64,000 nt of DNA from Cristatella mucedo (GCA_009760855.2 WPIO01000095.1:779001-843000), one strand, 5' to 3'; shown: positions 9,523-22,300, counted from the stretch's first letter. Notes: generated by a model from the letters alone, not told the origin. Numbers and translations: made by a program.

Positions 9523-12500
9523 ATGGACCTCAAGCGATTCGTGCTCGACGTGAATCCGGAGAAGATAAATCCGCGCCACGACGACGAGCCGCGAAACCCG
9601 AGGAAATTCGACCAGAAAGTGCAGCGCGAGCAGTTGCTGTGCAACTTCACGCGGCTGACCGGCGAGCGCCGGAAGCTCGTCATCGAGCAGGAGCTGCGAA
9701 CCGAGCACATAGACAGGTGAGGGAGGAGTCGCCCTGTAGTCGGGCGACCCGACACCCCCGTCCGACCCGATTACGCGATGTTCCGAATCCTCTAACTCGA
9801 CTCTATTGCAGCCTTCGTCGATGGCATTAGCACTCTCGTGGTTACTAACCTTCCAAAGGCTTAGGACGGTAAGACTAACCTAATATTTATGAGCGAGCCT
9901 ATGTCACCCTCAATTTGGAAAACTTCACTCTCAAGACTAGTTCACCGAGCGCCACTACAGTAACGGCTGCTCGTAATCTGGGCATGATGGTCCAAAAAAA
10001 ATCTTAGCTGATTTATCATTTGTGTAGCTGCAGAAGAGCCCTATCGGTTATCACCACCCCTTGAAGTCTGCAATAAATGATCGCCCACCTGCAAGATTCA
10101 AACCCGCGACCTCGATCGTGAAGAGCGAGCACCTTACCTCCTGGGCGGGCTATCACGGCCCTACGACTTGTCATTGATAAGTACATTCCCTCCGCTGTCA
10201 AGTCGGCCTACTTTCAACTAAGGAATACGATCAAATTGGGGCCTGCTCAACTAAGAGAGCTCGACAGCCGAGCTAGTTCACACATTTTTTACATCGCGTC
10301 TGCATTCAGTTACTGCAAATCCCTTTATTCAGGACTACTGGCCTGTGCCGCTAATCGTCCGTAACTGGTACAAAACTCGGCAGCTCGTCGGGTTCTTCAG
10401 CGTAGTTGCCACATCGTATCGTGTCACCATAGTCGTAGTTGCCACATCGTATCGTGTCACCGTAGTCGTAGTTGCCACATCACATCACAACTTCTGTCTG
10501 AGCTTCACCGGCTGCCTATCAAACATGGAATCCACTTCAGGATTCTCTCTCTGGCCAACAGGTCGCTTCACTCGCTTTCGCCAGCCTTGACCTACACCGG
10601 CTCGTTGCTCCTCTCATATGCTCTCCTGCCGCACGCTCCCCAGCATCACATCTTCTCGCCGCTCCTCGAACGAACGTGAAGTATTTTAAGGATCGGGCTT
10701 TCAGTTGGCCAGCATCAAAGTATGGAACTTGCTTCCGGCTTCTGTCACCATCTGCATTGAGTTTGAACCATACACGTGTCAGACAAAGCAGCCGCAGATC
10801 TATTCCGGCGAGCTTTCTCGGAGCCCCTGCGAACTTGTCTTTTTTCGTGTCTTTCATGCTTACCTGTGCTTGAGTCCGAGCATTTTATTTACCAGGAGTC
10901 TGAAAAACCAGTGGCCCTGAATGTCTTCATGTGTGTGCTTGTCTACGAATGATACCTTGCCTGTCTATAACTCTTAGTTATCGGTTCTCTTGCAGAGACT
11001 AGAAAAGCAACCGGATAGAAATTAATTTATTAACATTAATGACAAACTTGTATTCGCCCTTAGAAAACTAAATCTCTTTCTAGGCACTTTACGTATGTTT
11101 TGTAGGAAGCATGTCAAATGGTCAGTGATATCACACACAGCGTCAGCTTCGATAAGCATGAAAGGACAGTGTACAAGGACCCAGCAAATTGTATGAGGGA
11201 AAGGTGCATTTTTGTTAAATGCCATCCAGTCAGAGGATGTTATCATGTCTTTTTATTATTAAATTATTTAAATTTAAATTATTATTATTATGTCAGTTGG
11301 GAATAATAATAATAATAATAATAATACTGCACTTGATAAAGCGCCCTCAGAGAACTTAATCTCTTTCTAGGCGCTTTACATTTGCTGCAAAGTGATACGC
11401 AATAGAATAGTAAGTAAAATCATGCTTGAAAAACAAACAAAATGAATAACATGGTTAGTGGTTACATGCACTGGGTCAGCATGCAAATGTGGTTAGTGGC
11501 AGCATGAACAGTGTCAGCACGCATAAGCACATCGAGGACGAATCACAAGGACCCACTAAATGCTGTCCTACATAGGTGTGTTTTTAGGTTCCTTTTAAAT
11601 GTGGTCAGGTCAGGGGATGTTCTGATGCAGGTCGGGAGGGAGTTCCAGGCTGTGGGAGCATACGAGCTAAATGCACGGTCTCCAAAGGATTTAAGGTTTG
11701 TACGAGGTATTTCTAGACTGTTGGATTCCGAAAAGCGAGTGGTACGATGCTTTGCCTGATGGGGTAGTATTTCTGAAAGATAGGCTGGAGCCATAGAATG
11801 AAGAGACCTAAAAGTGAGCGACAAAACCTTGAAGTCAATCCGTTGCTTGACTGGTAACCAGTGCAGGTCGGCGAGAAGTGGAGTAATGTGGCAACTGCGA
11901 CGCTCACGACAGACAAGCCTAGCTGCAGAGTTTTGCACCAGCTGCAATCGCCTGATCGCACATCCTGGTAGGCCAGGAAGCAGTGAGTTGCAGAAGTCGA
12001 GACGAGATGTCACGAATGCATGGACCAACTTGGACGTGGTATCCTTATCTAAACAAGCCCTAATTTTAGCAATGTTATGAAGTTGAAAATAGGCTGATTT
12101 GACTGTGGAGCTGATGTGGTCGTCTAACGAGAGGTCGCTTTGGAATATGACACCTAGATTTCGAGCTGATGCAACTGGAGATATGCTGGCAGAGCCAATT
12201 TTGAAAGTCAGCCTTTCCAATTTCTGAATAACACTAGGTTTGCCCATAACTAGTAAGTTAGTTTTATCATCGTTTAGTTTGAGTTCCAGGCAATAGTAGT
12301 GATAGTTAGGCTGAGGCAATAGAATCAAGGGACACGAGAAAGAGTGACGAGTGAAAAAACCTTGAAGTCGAGGCGCCGATGCTTAATCGAGAGTCGGTGC
12401 AGATCGACGAGAAGTGGTGGAATGTGGCTACTGCGACGCTCGCAACAGGCAAGCCTCTCCACAGAATTTTTCACCAACCGTAAGCATCAAGTTGCACTGG

Positions 12501-15379
12501 CCGTTAGAACTGCAAGTAGCGAGTAACAGAAGTTGAGGTGGTATGTAACAAATGCACGGGGGCACCACTTTGATGTAGAATTTGTAGTTGAAAGTAGGCA
12601 GACTTGGCAGCGGAGCCGATGTGGTCGGCCAGTGAAAGGTCACTTTCGAGCGCGACACGGCTTTCGTGTAGACTTGGCATTCTCAATTAACTATTCAAGC
12701 AACTTACTAGTTTCATTATTGTAACTTGCATCGCAAGGAATGTCGATTACAGATGTCACCTGACCGAATGCCGTCTCAATGGGAAGACGCGTCGTCTCCC
12801 CGAGCCGGCCCACCAGCCGCTCACGCACCTCCGTCAGAACTAACCGGATGTTCATGTCTACGCTTGCTTCCCACCAGATTTTGTTCGTCCTCTACTCTCA
12901 GCTGTTAACCAGGCAACCAGTGAATAAGTTGCCTCTGCACGTGCTTAGCTTCGCCATAGCCCAGTGAACTGTCTCTAGTCAATGGCAGACGCGTACACGT
13001 GAAGATATTCACCGAGCGTAATGGCTAGACTTTTATTCCGCCAATTTTCAGTTTAAGAAAGTTGTCAGGCTTGCTGAAAGGCGGCCAGTTCGAGCCTTCA
13101 CTCCCGAATTATGCTAGCTGAAAGATTTTGAAAACCCAGACAACCCAAGATCGTGATCTTTTGGGTATGCTAAGCCCGACACAAGCAGCGCTGGCGTGCC
13201 AGCGAAAGCAGACTTGAACTTCATCGATATATTGCCTAGCTTGCGTAGTTACGCTGAGTACCGTTTTGACTCGCAGTACGTCGCTTAACTTCTGAGTCTA
13301 GGCGCTCACAGAAACCCGCGTTTAAATAAGCATCCTTCTGTGTTTTACTAACCGCCTTGCGGACGCCGGAGGCTTTAAATGTAGAGTGATTTACATTATT
13401 TCCTTACTACAATTACTAGGTTTGCAATAGATCCGGCATATGGATCGCGTATCTGTAATAGCTTAACTGATTTCAACTTATCAGAAGTCTTACAAGCTGC
13501 TGGTATGATTTGTAAACAAATTATATTTACACTTCATTGTCACATTACATTCCCACGACTAACTCCCGATAAGCATAACCAATTGTAATAAACATCAAAA
13601 TCGTCAAATCGAGGATGTGCTTTAACACAGGTTTTAACTCTGTCGAAAATTAACTGTGGCCAATATTCTTTTTCGCGATCCAACTTACGTATGACCTCGA
13701 ATCTGTCCAACTGAGAAGATCTTCAAAATAATTTGGGCCCAAGAGTATGCCTTAACATCTAGAACATCACTAGAAGCTCAATGAGTAGGTTGAGCCTATT
13801 TTGGACGATTTAAATCTAGTTTCACCTCCACTGTGCACCAATAAACCAATGTTGCGTGTTTTTATGCCAAGAATTCCATGCAATCGATTACCACTCGATA
13901 GCGAAGTAGGTGTTTGCAACTACTTCAAAATGCCCCCAGCTGGATGATCAACTCCCGCTTATAATCCGTATCACATTCTCCCTCTTCTCTTCCTCCTTCT
14001 CCTTCACCGCTCTTCCCTCATTCTCTTCCTCTTTTTCCCTCACTTCTCTTCCCTTCTTTTCTTCCTCCTTCTCCTTCACCTCTCTTTCCCTCTTCTTTTG
14101 CCGTCTCCTTGTCTCTCCGTTTCCCTCTCATTCGTTTTCTCTCTTTCGCTTACTTTCAGTCTTATCATCGAACTCCGTCGCCTCTCTGCATGTCTTTCCC
14201 TACTGAATTCGCTATCTCCTTTCTTTTCCTCTCCTTCTATCTCTCTGACTGACTCACTCTTATGTTCCCGGCGGCTTCTGAGCCTCGGACTGGTCTCGGT
14301 ATCTAACTTTTGTCTTTTGCACCAGCCACTGACCCTCCGCTCCGTCTCTCCCTCACCCACCTTGCATGTGCATATTCGCGTACATTTTAGCTGGCGAGCT
14401 TGCAAGCGGCAATGCCGGCACTCTCAAGTCATCAAACGAGGTAGCACACGCATTCACCTTTTTGTGTGCCCTGTACTGTCTCGTTGGGTTAACCACGACG
14501 GCCCTTCCGCGTGTTGCACGCTGGAGTCAGTGCTTCCGGAGTCGACGCACGCCGGATTCGATCGCCGTTGAGACTCGTGAACGCCAGCTCGCTTCGCTGT
14601 GCAGCCGACATTACGGCTGCACAGCGCGAGCTACCCTTCATTTTCTCGCCATTCCCAATGAGCAGCGCTCGGCGGGCTTGAGCTGCGCTCTGAAACGCTC
14701 CGCGTCGAGCTCCGGTCAACTCACTTTTTTTCGCAACTTCCCTTTTAATTAAAGGGACATCCAGAAGACTAGGGACAAGGCTCGCTGTCTCAGGAAGCTA
14801 ACGAGAACGCACAACTTCCTACACAAGCTCAGGGACATTGTCAACGGACTTCCGGAGTCCGTACGCGACTGGGAGGTCGAAAGGCCGCCGCGGGGCTCAT
14901 GCGAAGCGGCGGCGAACTGCCAGCGCTCGGCCGTTCAGAAGGCGGTCATCGCGAGCGTTTCGGAGCCGGCGCGAGCTGGGCCGCCCCCGGCGCCGCTGAC
15001 CAGCGCCGCCGCCTATGACGACGAGCTCCTGAGTGAGCACGAGTTGGCAACCATATCGGACAAGTGTCGACTGCTGGCCAAAATGAAGAAAGACATTGCT
15101 CAGTCGGTTTTGCCGCCAATGAAATTAAAGCGAATCTTGCCGGAAAGAAGCGATTCGATAGCAGAAACGTGGCCCATCATGAGTAACTACAGAAGGTTTC
15201 GCATGCTGCCCAGTGTGAATCGCCAGAAACTGGAGGAGCTGACGGACCGCGCCACGCTGCGTAAGAGGATAGACGTCTACTTCGGGTCGACGGTGCGACT
15301 ACAGTTTCCGCCGTTAGCTAGGCCCCCGCCGTCAGAGGAGCGACTGCTGCTGAATGCTCTGCGTGGCGCTCGCGACTAG
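9523..15379 (+). CDS. Unrecognised protein, right gene of divergent pair (2 exons, 272 aa)
   Basis: Exon 1 (9523-9716) runs from MDLKRFVLDVNPEK to EQELRTEHID plus two bases. The donor is CAG|GTGAGG. Exon 2 (14755-15379) follows the acceptor TTAAAG and gives the third base, so the junction codon is AGG (Arg). It continues DIQKTRDKARCLRKLTRTHN and ends ALRGARD with TAG. The 5.0 kb intron holds LINE and SINE copies. Residues from about 25 to 110 are highly charged and probably helical or coiled coil. A Pro/Ala-rich linker follows, then a C-terminal conserved-looking block (KMKKDIAQSVLPPMKLKRIL and RKRIDVYFGSTVRLQFPP). I recognise no known family and assign no function. Confidence 0.7.
9993..10165 (-). 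mobile_element. tRNA-derived SINE, family B, copy 2
   Basis: Minus-strand copy with B-box-like GGGTTTGAATC and the family B tail (GCTCTTCTGCAGCTACACAA, then AAATCAGC). It lies in the intron of the right divergent gene. Confidence 0.7.
10195..10880 (+). mobile_element. Decayed LINE fragment of a second CR1/L2-like lineage
   Basis: Scattered frames read like the RT C-terminal region of such LINEs: [10 protein letters not shown]-like near 10200, then NVKYFKDRAFS and KVWNLLPASV near 10680-10750. It contains a local tandem triplication at 10400-10495. There is no intact ORF. Confidence 0.5.
10400..10495. repeat. 33 bp tandem repeat, about 3 units
   Basis: The unit begins TAGTTGCCACATCGTATCGT and is repeated with few changes; the third unit diverges. 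Confidence 0.75.
11038..11245 (-). mobile_element. LINE 3' end fragment
   Basis: It carries the reverse complement of the family tail (AGTGCCTAGAAAGAGATTTA) and adjoining UTR. It is diverged and lies beside the younger copy that starts at 11304. Confidence 0.6.
11304..12280 (-). mobile_element. Young L2/CR1-like LINE copy, 5' truncated
   Basis: On the minus strand an open frame (12280 to about 11543) begins at [19 protein letters not shown] and runs through [19 protein letters not shown] and [18 protein letters not shown] to [16 protein letters not shown] and the end of the RT ORF. A 3' UTR follows, ending AAGCGCCTAGAAAGAGATTA and an ATT-repeat tail. It is nearly identical at protein and DNA level to 59607-60550. 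The 5' end is abrupt, lacking the catalytic RT core and the endonuclease. Confidence 0.9.
12325..12690 (-). mobile_element. Decayed LINE fragment
   Basis: Diverged minus-strand match to the same RT C-terminal region as its neighbour at 11304-12280 (SDLSLADHIGS, SAAKSAYFQLQ). It is much older than that neighbour. Confidence 0.6.
12700..14754. other. Intron remainder of right divergent gene, with CT-rich tract
   Basis: No gene or mobile element was recognised. A long pyrimidine-rich stretch (about 13975-14260) lies roughly 500 bp before the exon 2 acceptor. The open frames there are low-complexity Ser/Phe/Leu readings. Confidence 0.4.
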
Positions 15380-16120
15380 CTCTCGTGTGAGCGCCATGCA
15401 ACGCAGCTCTGCGCTTCAACTGACGAATCTCGAATGCATCCCGAACCCGGTCGACGCAGGCTCTCTCGCGAGATGCACGGACTACGCACGAGTCGCACCG
15501 CGAGAATGAGCTCCGCAGCGTTCTGGAGCGCCCCGTCGTCGTCATCGGAGCATGCCAATCTTCGTCAAGACGTTAAGGCGGCGGCGCACGTTTGGGACTC
15601 GACCGACGCAGCCGATTCCTCTCATTTCAGGCGCATTTGGCCAGCACACGTAGGCTATACGAGCTCGCACCTGAGCTCGTCGGCCGGGCCACCGCCGCAT
15701 GCCAGCAACTCGATCGCTGCCGCCCGCCACAGGGCGGCGGTGAGCCGGCGCGTGGCTCGCCAGACCGCTAGCTGCTAGCTGGCTGAATTCTCCGACGTAG
15801 CGACGCAGGTAGCCGACACCTCTGAATGCCGGAACTACTTCGTCGCGTTGGCTTGCATGTGGTTGGCTAGCATAGTTGGCTTGCAGCTTGCCGATACGCA
15901 CGAGCGCGGCTAAAGGCGCGAACGCGACAAAGAAGGGACGCTGTGGAGAATCGGGACTAGCGAAGCCGGGTCCTGAGCTCCCGATCGCGAGATTGGCCGA
16001 ATGCTCCTGATCGTCGGATGAGCCCGATTTTACTCGATGCCGATTGGACCGCCTGATCGCGTAAAAATCTTGCACTCCGACTAGTCTGAGATGCCGTACG
16101 GATGGCTATGCCGTAGGACC

Positions 16121-16126
16121 AATAAA
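16121..16126 (+). terminator. Candidate poly(A) signal for the right divergent gene
   Basis: AATAAA on the plus strand, about 740 bp after the stop at 15379, at the end of the GC-rich stretch and before the SINE at 16341. The GC-rich 15380-16120 interval would then be 3' UTR. Confidence 0.35.
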
Positions 16127-16340
16127 ATGCAGGACAAGCGTCAACGGAAGAAGCAGCCCGAGACATCGTGCAGCGCTGTGTGGTGGCTAAAGGCTGGGCC
16201 TACCCTTGTCTGACACTACGGTACAATGACTTCAATTTCGGCAGTGACTTCAATTTGGCGATAGGAGCAACGACTGGATGCGACTGGAAGCCAAGGAGCG
16301 AGCGATCGGTGCAAGAGTACGCTGGAGGCGACCCCAGGAC

Positions 16341-16530
16341 TAAAAAAATAAAATAAAAATACTAGCTGATTTAACAGCCTTTTTTTGTGTAGCGACTGAA
16401 GAGCCTTTACGGCGATCACCACCGCTTGCAGTGACGATAAAGGATCCCCCACCGCAGGATTCGAACTCACGACCCCGGGGCCGAGGTCGTGAAAAGCAAC
16501 CGCCTTACCTAGTGAGCCATTACGGCTCAC
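16341..16530 (-). mobile_element. tRNA-derived SINE, family B, copy 3
   Basis: A well-preserved minus-strand copy. It has an A-box-like TAATGGCTCACTAGGTAAGG, a B-box-like GAGTTCGAATCC, and a tail ending GGCTCTTCAGTCGCTACAC and AAATCAGC followed by an A/T-rich end. Confidence 0.8.
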
Positions 16531-16859
16531 CAAGAGTGGGGCAAGACTCGGATGCATTTGCCGGGGCGTTTGGTTCGTGAGCCTTGGAATGTTCATGACG
16601 AGAACAATAATCCGTCAGCCATGGCACAGATAGGCAAGCCCCAACTGCTTAGAATATGGCATGACGGGGCCTAAATTAATAGACCACTGACTATTGTGAG
16701 CAGAAAGATGCTGCTATGTGTCGCCTATTAGTTGAATGCAACTGTCAGCTAATGGAAGAAGTAAAGGGGACACGTCTTTCTTACCACCTCATGGCGGGTG
16801 CACGCAGAGTTATCTTCAAATGCCACGCGAGTTCATACTATCACTAAACGAAAGCTCAG

Positions 16860-17230
16860 CTATCAAATATCTGACATACAGAGAAAAGGAGGGGTGGAAA
16901 TATGAGAGGTAAGGGAAAGAAAATAAATACAGAAACAGAGAGACGTGGGGGTAAACGAAGTGAGGCAAGAAGAGTGACGGAAAAAACTGAAATAATCAGC
17001 CAGAAACTGGGAGAAACGTACGAGCATGACAGAGTGCGAATAAAGAGCGACAAAAAAGAGAAACACGGGAGACAAGGAGGGAGTGGGACAAACAGACACA
17101 CATACGCCGCAGAGAGAAGCATGGTGGGTAACCGATAACGCGAGAGAAATACGGAGAAAAGCACACGAGATAAGAAATAAAGAAAACGCTAGGTACACGT
17201 CAAGAGAAAGAAAGGGACGGCGAGATCTCG
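16860..17230. other. Purine-rich low-complexity stretch
   Basis: The plus strand is dominated by A and G with scattered GAGA blocks. Open frames here give Arg/Glu/Lys or, on the other strand, Ser/Phe/Leu, and look compositional. No gene seen. Confidence 0.5.
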
Positions 17231-17399
17231 GCGCTGCTCCATCCATCCTAAGCTGGGCATAGCATATAGACAATTGAGTGCCTTCGGTACTGGAAACTGG
17301 AAACCTGAGACCAGGAGACCTAAGCTGACTATGCGAGCTGACGTACCGCAGCAGAAGCTAGCGCGTCGGTATCTGTTCTGCTGCGCATGGGTCCTACGA

Positions 17400-18450
17400 A
17401 TAATGCGATACAGCTGCCATTTCTACGATAAACATCAGAACACTGAGGTTTTGATTCCAAATTATAAAGGATGGTGATACGGGTTAAAGCACCAAATTTC
17501 ATACAATTTTGCTTTTGCATTCTAGTGCTATGGCCAGAGATGCCCAGGGCCAGCCAGCCTATTTGCACATTTGAACTGAGATACAGCTGCCATTTCCACA
17601 ATATGGCGTCGTGCAGCTGTGGTTTTGATTCCACATTATAGAAACGGCGTTCTGTGTTGTCCCTCAAAATGTGTCATACGACTGTGCATTGGCGTTTTCA
17701 CGCTGTGACTTTTAATGGTTCGGAACTGCAAGCCTCGATACACAGTCCAACTGTGAAACAGCCGCCATTTCCACAATAAGCTTATTCCACGTACAGAAAA
17801 CAAAGCGTTCCGGATCACCACTACGCGAATTCTCATGCTATGGTCACCAATGGCAAGGGCCAGCTAGCCTGCCTAAATGTTAAAACTGCGATAAAACTGT
17901 CATTTCCACAATAATTGTTGTATAAATGTGGCTTTGATTCCATATTATAGAAAAAGGTGTTTCGGGTTTACCCACTTAATTTCATTACATTGGGCATGCT
18001 AACTCGTTCTAATACTATGGCCCCCATGGCCCGGGCATCAGAGGCTATTGCATAATGTCTCAGCCCGATCGTATCAAATTTGGTGGGTAGCAGTTTTTTA
18101 TAATAAACAATCAAAATGACGTTTCACGACGCCTATAACTAGAATACTAGCTGTGCCACAGCTCGAAAATGCAGGGCGTGCCGAGGCATTGAAAGCCATT
18201 GCATGAGAATGGCCATAAGCTACAGCACGGAGTTTGGTTGGTAAACCCGGAACACTGTTTCTATAATGTAGAATCAAAGCCGCAGCTAGGCGACACCTAT
18301 TATGGAAATGGCAGCTGTATCGCAGTTCGATTACTAAGGGCTGCCCTCAGGGCCAGGCCACTGGAAGCCATGGTGCATGAGAATGAGCTCGAGATTGCAG
18401 GCGAAATTCCGTGGGTAAAGCTGGAGCATCGGTTGCTATAATTTGCAATT
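17400..18450. repeat. Satellite-like array, about 170 bp unit, with inverted arm
   Basis: The landmark GATACAGCTGCCATTTC recurs, with changes, near 17408, 17579, 17755 and 17890, each followed by CACAATA-like and TTTTGATTCCA-like sequence. From about 18180 to 18450 the same landmarks appear in reverse complement (GGAAATGGCAGCTGTATC near 18304). So at least four direct units face one or two inverted units. Units differ by many substitutions and indels. Confidence 0.65.
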
Positions 18451-19251
18451 AAATCCGAAGCGCCCGAGCCGCTCCGCCCATTAATAGCTGCTCTGTCCAA
18501 GCGCTTCCTACTGCTGCTGCTGCTTGCACAGTTAAATCGACGAATGCATCTGCGACCAGTTCTAGGACATTGTAAATCGCATTCCTAGGACATTGTACCG
18601 CCCCCACGAAGAACTAAACAAGTGCGTTCAAATTGGGCTTCAAAAAAAGTGAGTAACGAAAGCACGGTAAAATAGTTGAGTCAAAATACGCGCGTCTAAA
18701 TGAAATAAAACACAGACAAAGAAGACACCAGAAATAAATTCACTGGGGAATATTTAAGTCAAAACTTTGTTCATGCAGCAGATTTTCACAGAAGGATGGT
18801 AATTATGTAGGATACTGACAATGTTGCTCTGAGCAAGCGTTCCGGAACTGTTGCTAGCGCGACAAAATTGCGACACTTTGCAAATGAAGAAACAAACAAT
18901 AATGCATGATTGGTGGATACGTCACTTACACTACATACTTGCCTAGCTAGCACTCTCCAGTCAGATTACTAACATACAGCATAATTTACTAGCAAGGGGC
19001 TGCTGCTAGAGGTTTCGTACATTGTTCTTCGGTAGCTTGCATCCTGGATGGAGCAGGGTGAAGTTTCTGGGCAGATTAATGGTGACAGCCAAGCTAAGAC
19101 GCGAGAACAAAAATTCTATTGCCATGGCTCCACAGTCCCTTGTAATCTTACTTGAGCAAAGGAGCAGCCGTTCTCAGCTTTTTGTCAGATATTTTTGATC
19201 TTATGCATGATGCGGTCCTGAAAAACTATGGGTACGGCGGCTACCCATAAC

Positions 19252-19381
19252 CTATTTGTTCTTTGCACGTTCCTTCAAATCGCGGACGGATTCTGCTATT
19301 CTGTCGTACATTGGATGGCTGCGGTTGAGATTTCCAAGTCTATACTGGTCTGCTAGGCAGTAGATCTGCTCGGTGAATGGC
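19252..19381 (-). CDS. PEMT: PEMT exon 6 (last coding exon)
   Basis: The acceptor TTTTTAG precedes one base that completes an Arg codon. Then come 42 residues starting PFTEQIYCLADQYRLG and ending LKERAKNK with a TAG stop. The lysine-rich end could act in ER retention, which is inferred. Confidence 0.85.
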
Positions 19382-22300
19382 CTAAAAATACAGAGGAAAT
19401 CGATAGATTATATAGACAAGCATCATTAGCAAACTGCAAGATTAACCATAGCAAAAAGATACAAGCTGTTCGAGAAGTAAATAGATGCAATACAGCTAAG
19501 AAAATTAAAGTAAGAATAGTCTTGCATAATTGACCTCGGTGCCAGCTGGAAGACAAAAGTGAAAAAGTGTTCACCTCGAACAGTGGGTACGGGTTGAAAC
19601 ACGAAACTATGACGAAATAAAAAAGATGCAAGCTATACCAATAACAATTAGCAATCAGTAGCAAATAAAATTTAAGTTAAAGACAAAATATAATTGCAGT
19701 ATATTCTGTGCGACATGACTGTCAAACAATGATAGCATTGCTTTGAATGTTTCACGGCTATTAAGTAAGTCTATACAACTAAAGCATACATTTCTAGTAA
19801 TCAATATCCATTGCAGCCATATCTGCAACCGCGACTATGCACAAGAATGCCACCTGGTGGGTACTTGTTTTTACGAGCCAAAGCAGACCTTTTGCATTGT
19901 TCCTGTAGTCTCTAAACTCTGGAAGTGCTTTTTATAGTGAGGCCTCTGGCGTATTAGCTGCAGAGCTATTTTCTATAGCACAGGTGATCTCATAAATAGC
20001 ACTTCCGAAGTTAAGGGGATACTGCAACAACAAAAAACCGCGACGTAGCTCGTAAAAACAAGCACCCATCACGGAAACCAAATGCGGGCTGGTCTGGGAT
20101 GCAACGTTTGCCTGAGGACACTGCAAGATCGTGTCCATTGCATGCACACCCGTAAAGTTAACCAACACTCATAAACAAGTTTAGCTCATTTAACAGACTC
20201 ATTTATATAGTAGCAGAAGAGCCTTGTCGGCTATCATCGCCGAATACAGTTGGCAATAAAGGATCACCCAACTGTAGGACTCGAACCCACGACTCGGTGG
20301 TGAAGAGCAAGCACGTTAACTCTTACAGTTGTTCATAACGAGAACGAAAGCTAGCTCCGACCTGTAGTTGCAACGCAACGGGAAAACATTGCTACCAACC
20401 TAGCTGTTAGTCCGGGTTTGGCCCAGGGGTTATGGTGCTCGCCTCTGATGACCAAGGTCAAGGTGCTTATCATTGACGGCCGAGGTCGTGGGCTCAAACC
20501 CTGCGGCATATGTGAAGCACCTGGGTAGAGATTCAGTTCTCTTAGGGTGCAATATAAATGAATTATATTTTTTAAATAACCCCAGTCACTTATATGTGCA
20601 GCCTCACTACAGAGGAGCTAGCAAAGGAAAAGCAGGGTGGGTGAGCCACCTCCCATTACTACAAGCAGAATTTCCAACGATCGAACCGTGCCGTAAAGCA
20701 GGCTTGGAGATGAATTTCATTGATGAGTGTTGTGCCAGCTGAAAAAACCACATGGCTACGCTTGTGTGTTCTTAAGACAGTCCACTTGTCACAATCATGT
20801 GTCTCAGTTGTGCCAAAATAATGCATAAAGAAATACTTAGCTATGAACACAAAGACGAAAACCATCTGCTCAGCACTATCATTAACATGGGTTCTGTGCC
20901 TTTATGTGGTATTACTCTAGAATAATCATGCAGCCACAAATAGTAGGCCACAATACCACTTTCATGACTTTTCATGAATAGAGCTTGCCGATTCTATGCA
21001 TCATAAACAAACAGCATCGTGCCAGCAAACCTCATCATCACCTACTCGGACCAGCCTGATCGGCACGTGTGTTAATTGGTTTGCTAGGGCCCACTGGTCA
21101 AACGTCACCAGATCTGAGTACCAGTTGTTTGATCTGTGTATCTTAAGGCCTCGAAAACAAACGGGTGGGTATGGAGACTGCAAATTTACCAAATGGTACA
21201 TGGATATCCCCAGCTATAAAGCGAACACTGCCAATGGGATCTTACCTTTCAACAGCGGCTGCTGCCACGTAACAGAAGCCTGCCAGGACGGACATCAGGA
21301 GGCCACACGTGCTTCGATTACTGACAAACAGAAATGCATTATGAGGTGGCGATTACTCGAGGGCAAGCAAACACCTCGAGGCAAGAGAGCAGCATGATTC
21401 AAAAAGAGCTGCCAGTACAACAAGCACGATACGATCTAGACTTGATTGCAACCACGAATCATGCCACATTTCATTACACATACACCATGTATAGGTAGCT
21501 CCACACTGTCAGGTGGCAGCTGTAGACAATGCTAGGTGGTGCCCAGTTGGACCGTTTCATAAAACAAGAGAGGCCTATCTAAGACTAAACACGTGTACAT
21601 GACTCTGGACCATCGAAGCACCCTACTGCTAGTACCTACAACAGAGTGACTCTACCGGGCAGCTTCGGTAATTTGAAAGAGTAACCGTTCCGTTGGAATG
21701 GTCACCAAACTGTGCAAAATCTTAACTAAGAAATATAATAATCGAGATCCATAATAATCGCGTAATAACGAATGGCATTCACGGTTCTGCTTGACGACCA
21801 AAAGCATGCAGCAGCTAGTCTGTAAAGATCAAATGCTATGTTGTTTGGTTGCACAGCAGAGAGCCAGCCGATGCCCAACACCGACAGTTTATTCCCAACA
21901 CACAGAGCCCAAGAGCGCACGGCTTCCCTCAGCCCCTGCCCTCACACAACTCCCCTCCCCTGGTCGACTCCGATGACTCATCGACCACAGCTGTGCACCG
22001 GCCCCTCTCGGTGGTGCTTCTAACAGCTCACCAGTAGCTTATCAGAGGAGCCTGCATACGATACATACATACGAACTACACGCTCCCTTGACCTTACGGT
22101 CACAAGTCAGGAGCCGGCATACAATACATACATACATACGCACATACGAACTACACGCACCCTTGACCTTAAGGTCACAAGTTTGCAGCGCCAACACATG
22201 TAGCTGCAAGGTACAGAGCAGCAATGAGCAAGTCTATCCGGTCAGGACATAGTCGTCGTACCGGCGGGGAAGTGTCACAGCGCGCCTGGGCCGCTGTACT

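Noticed and set aside
13910-14405. Ser/Phe/Leu-rich frames and their Arg/Glu antisense
   Set aside because: They are produced by the pyrimidine-rich intron tract.
15434-15778. Open frame after the right divergent gene
   Set aside because: It is GC-driven, lies after the stop codon in probable 3' UTR, and has no recognisable content.
22042-22224. Small frames in the CATA-repeat part of the LTR region
   Set aside because: They come from local duplication of the CATACATACG and GACCTTACGGTCA blocks at the LTR edge.
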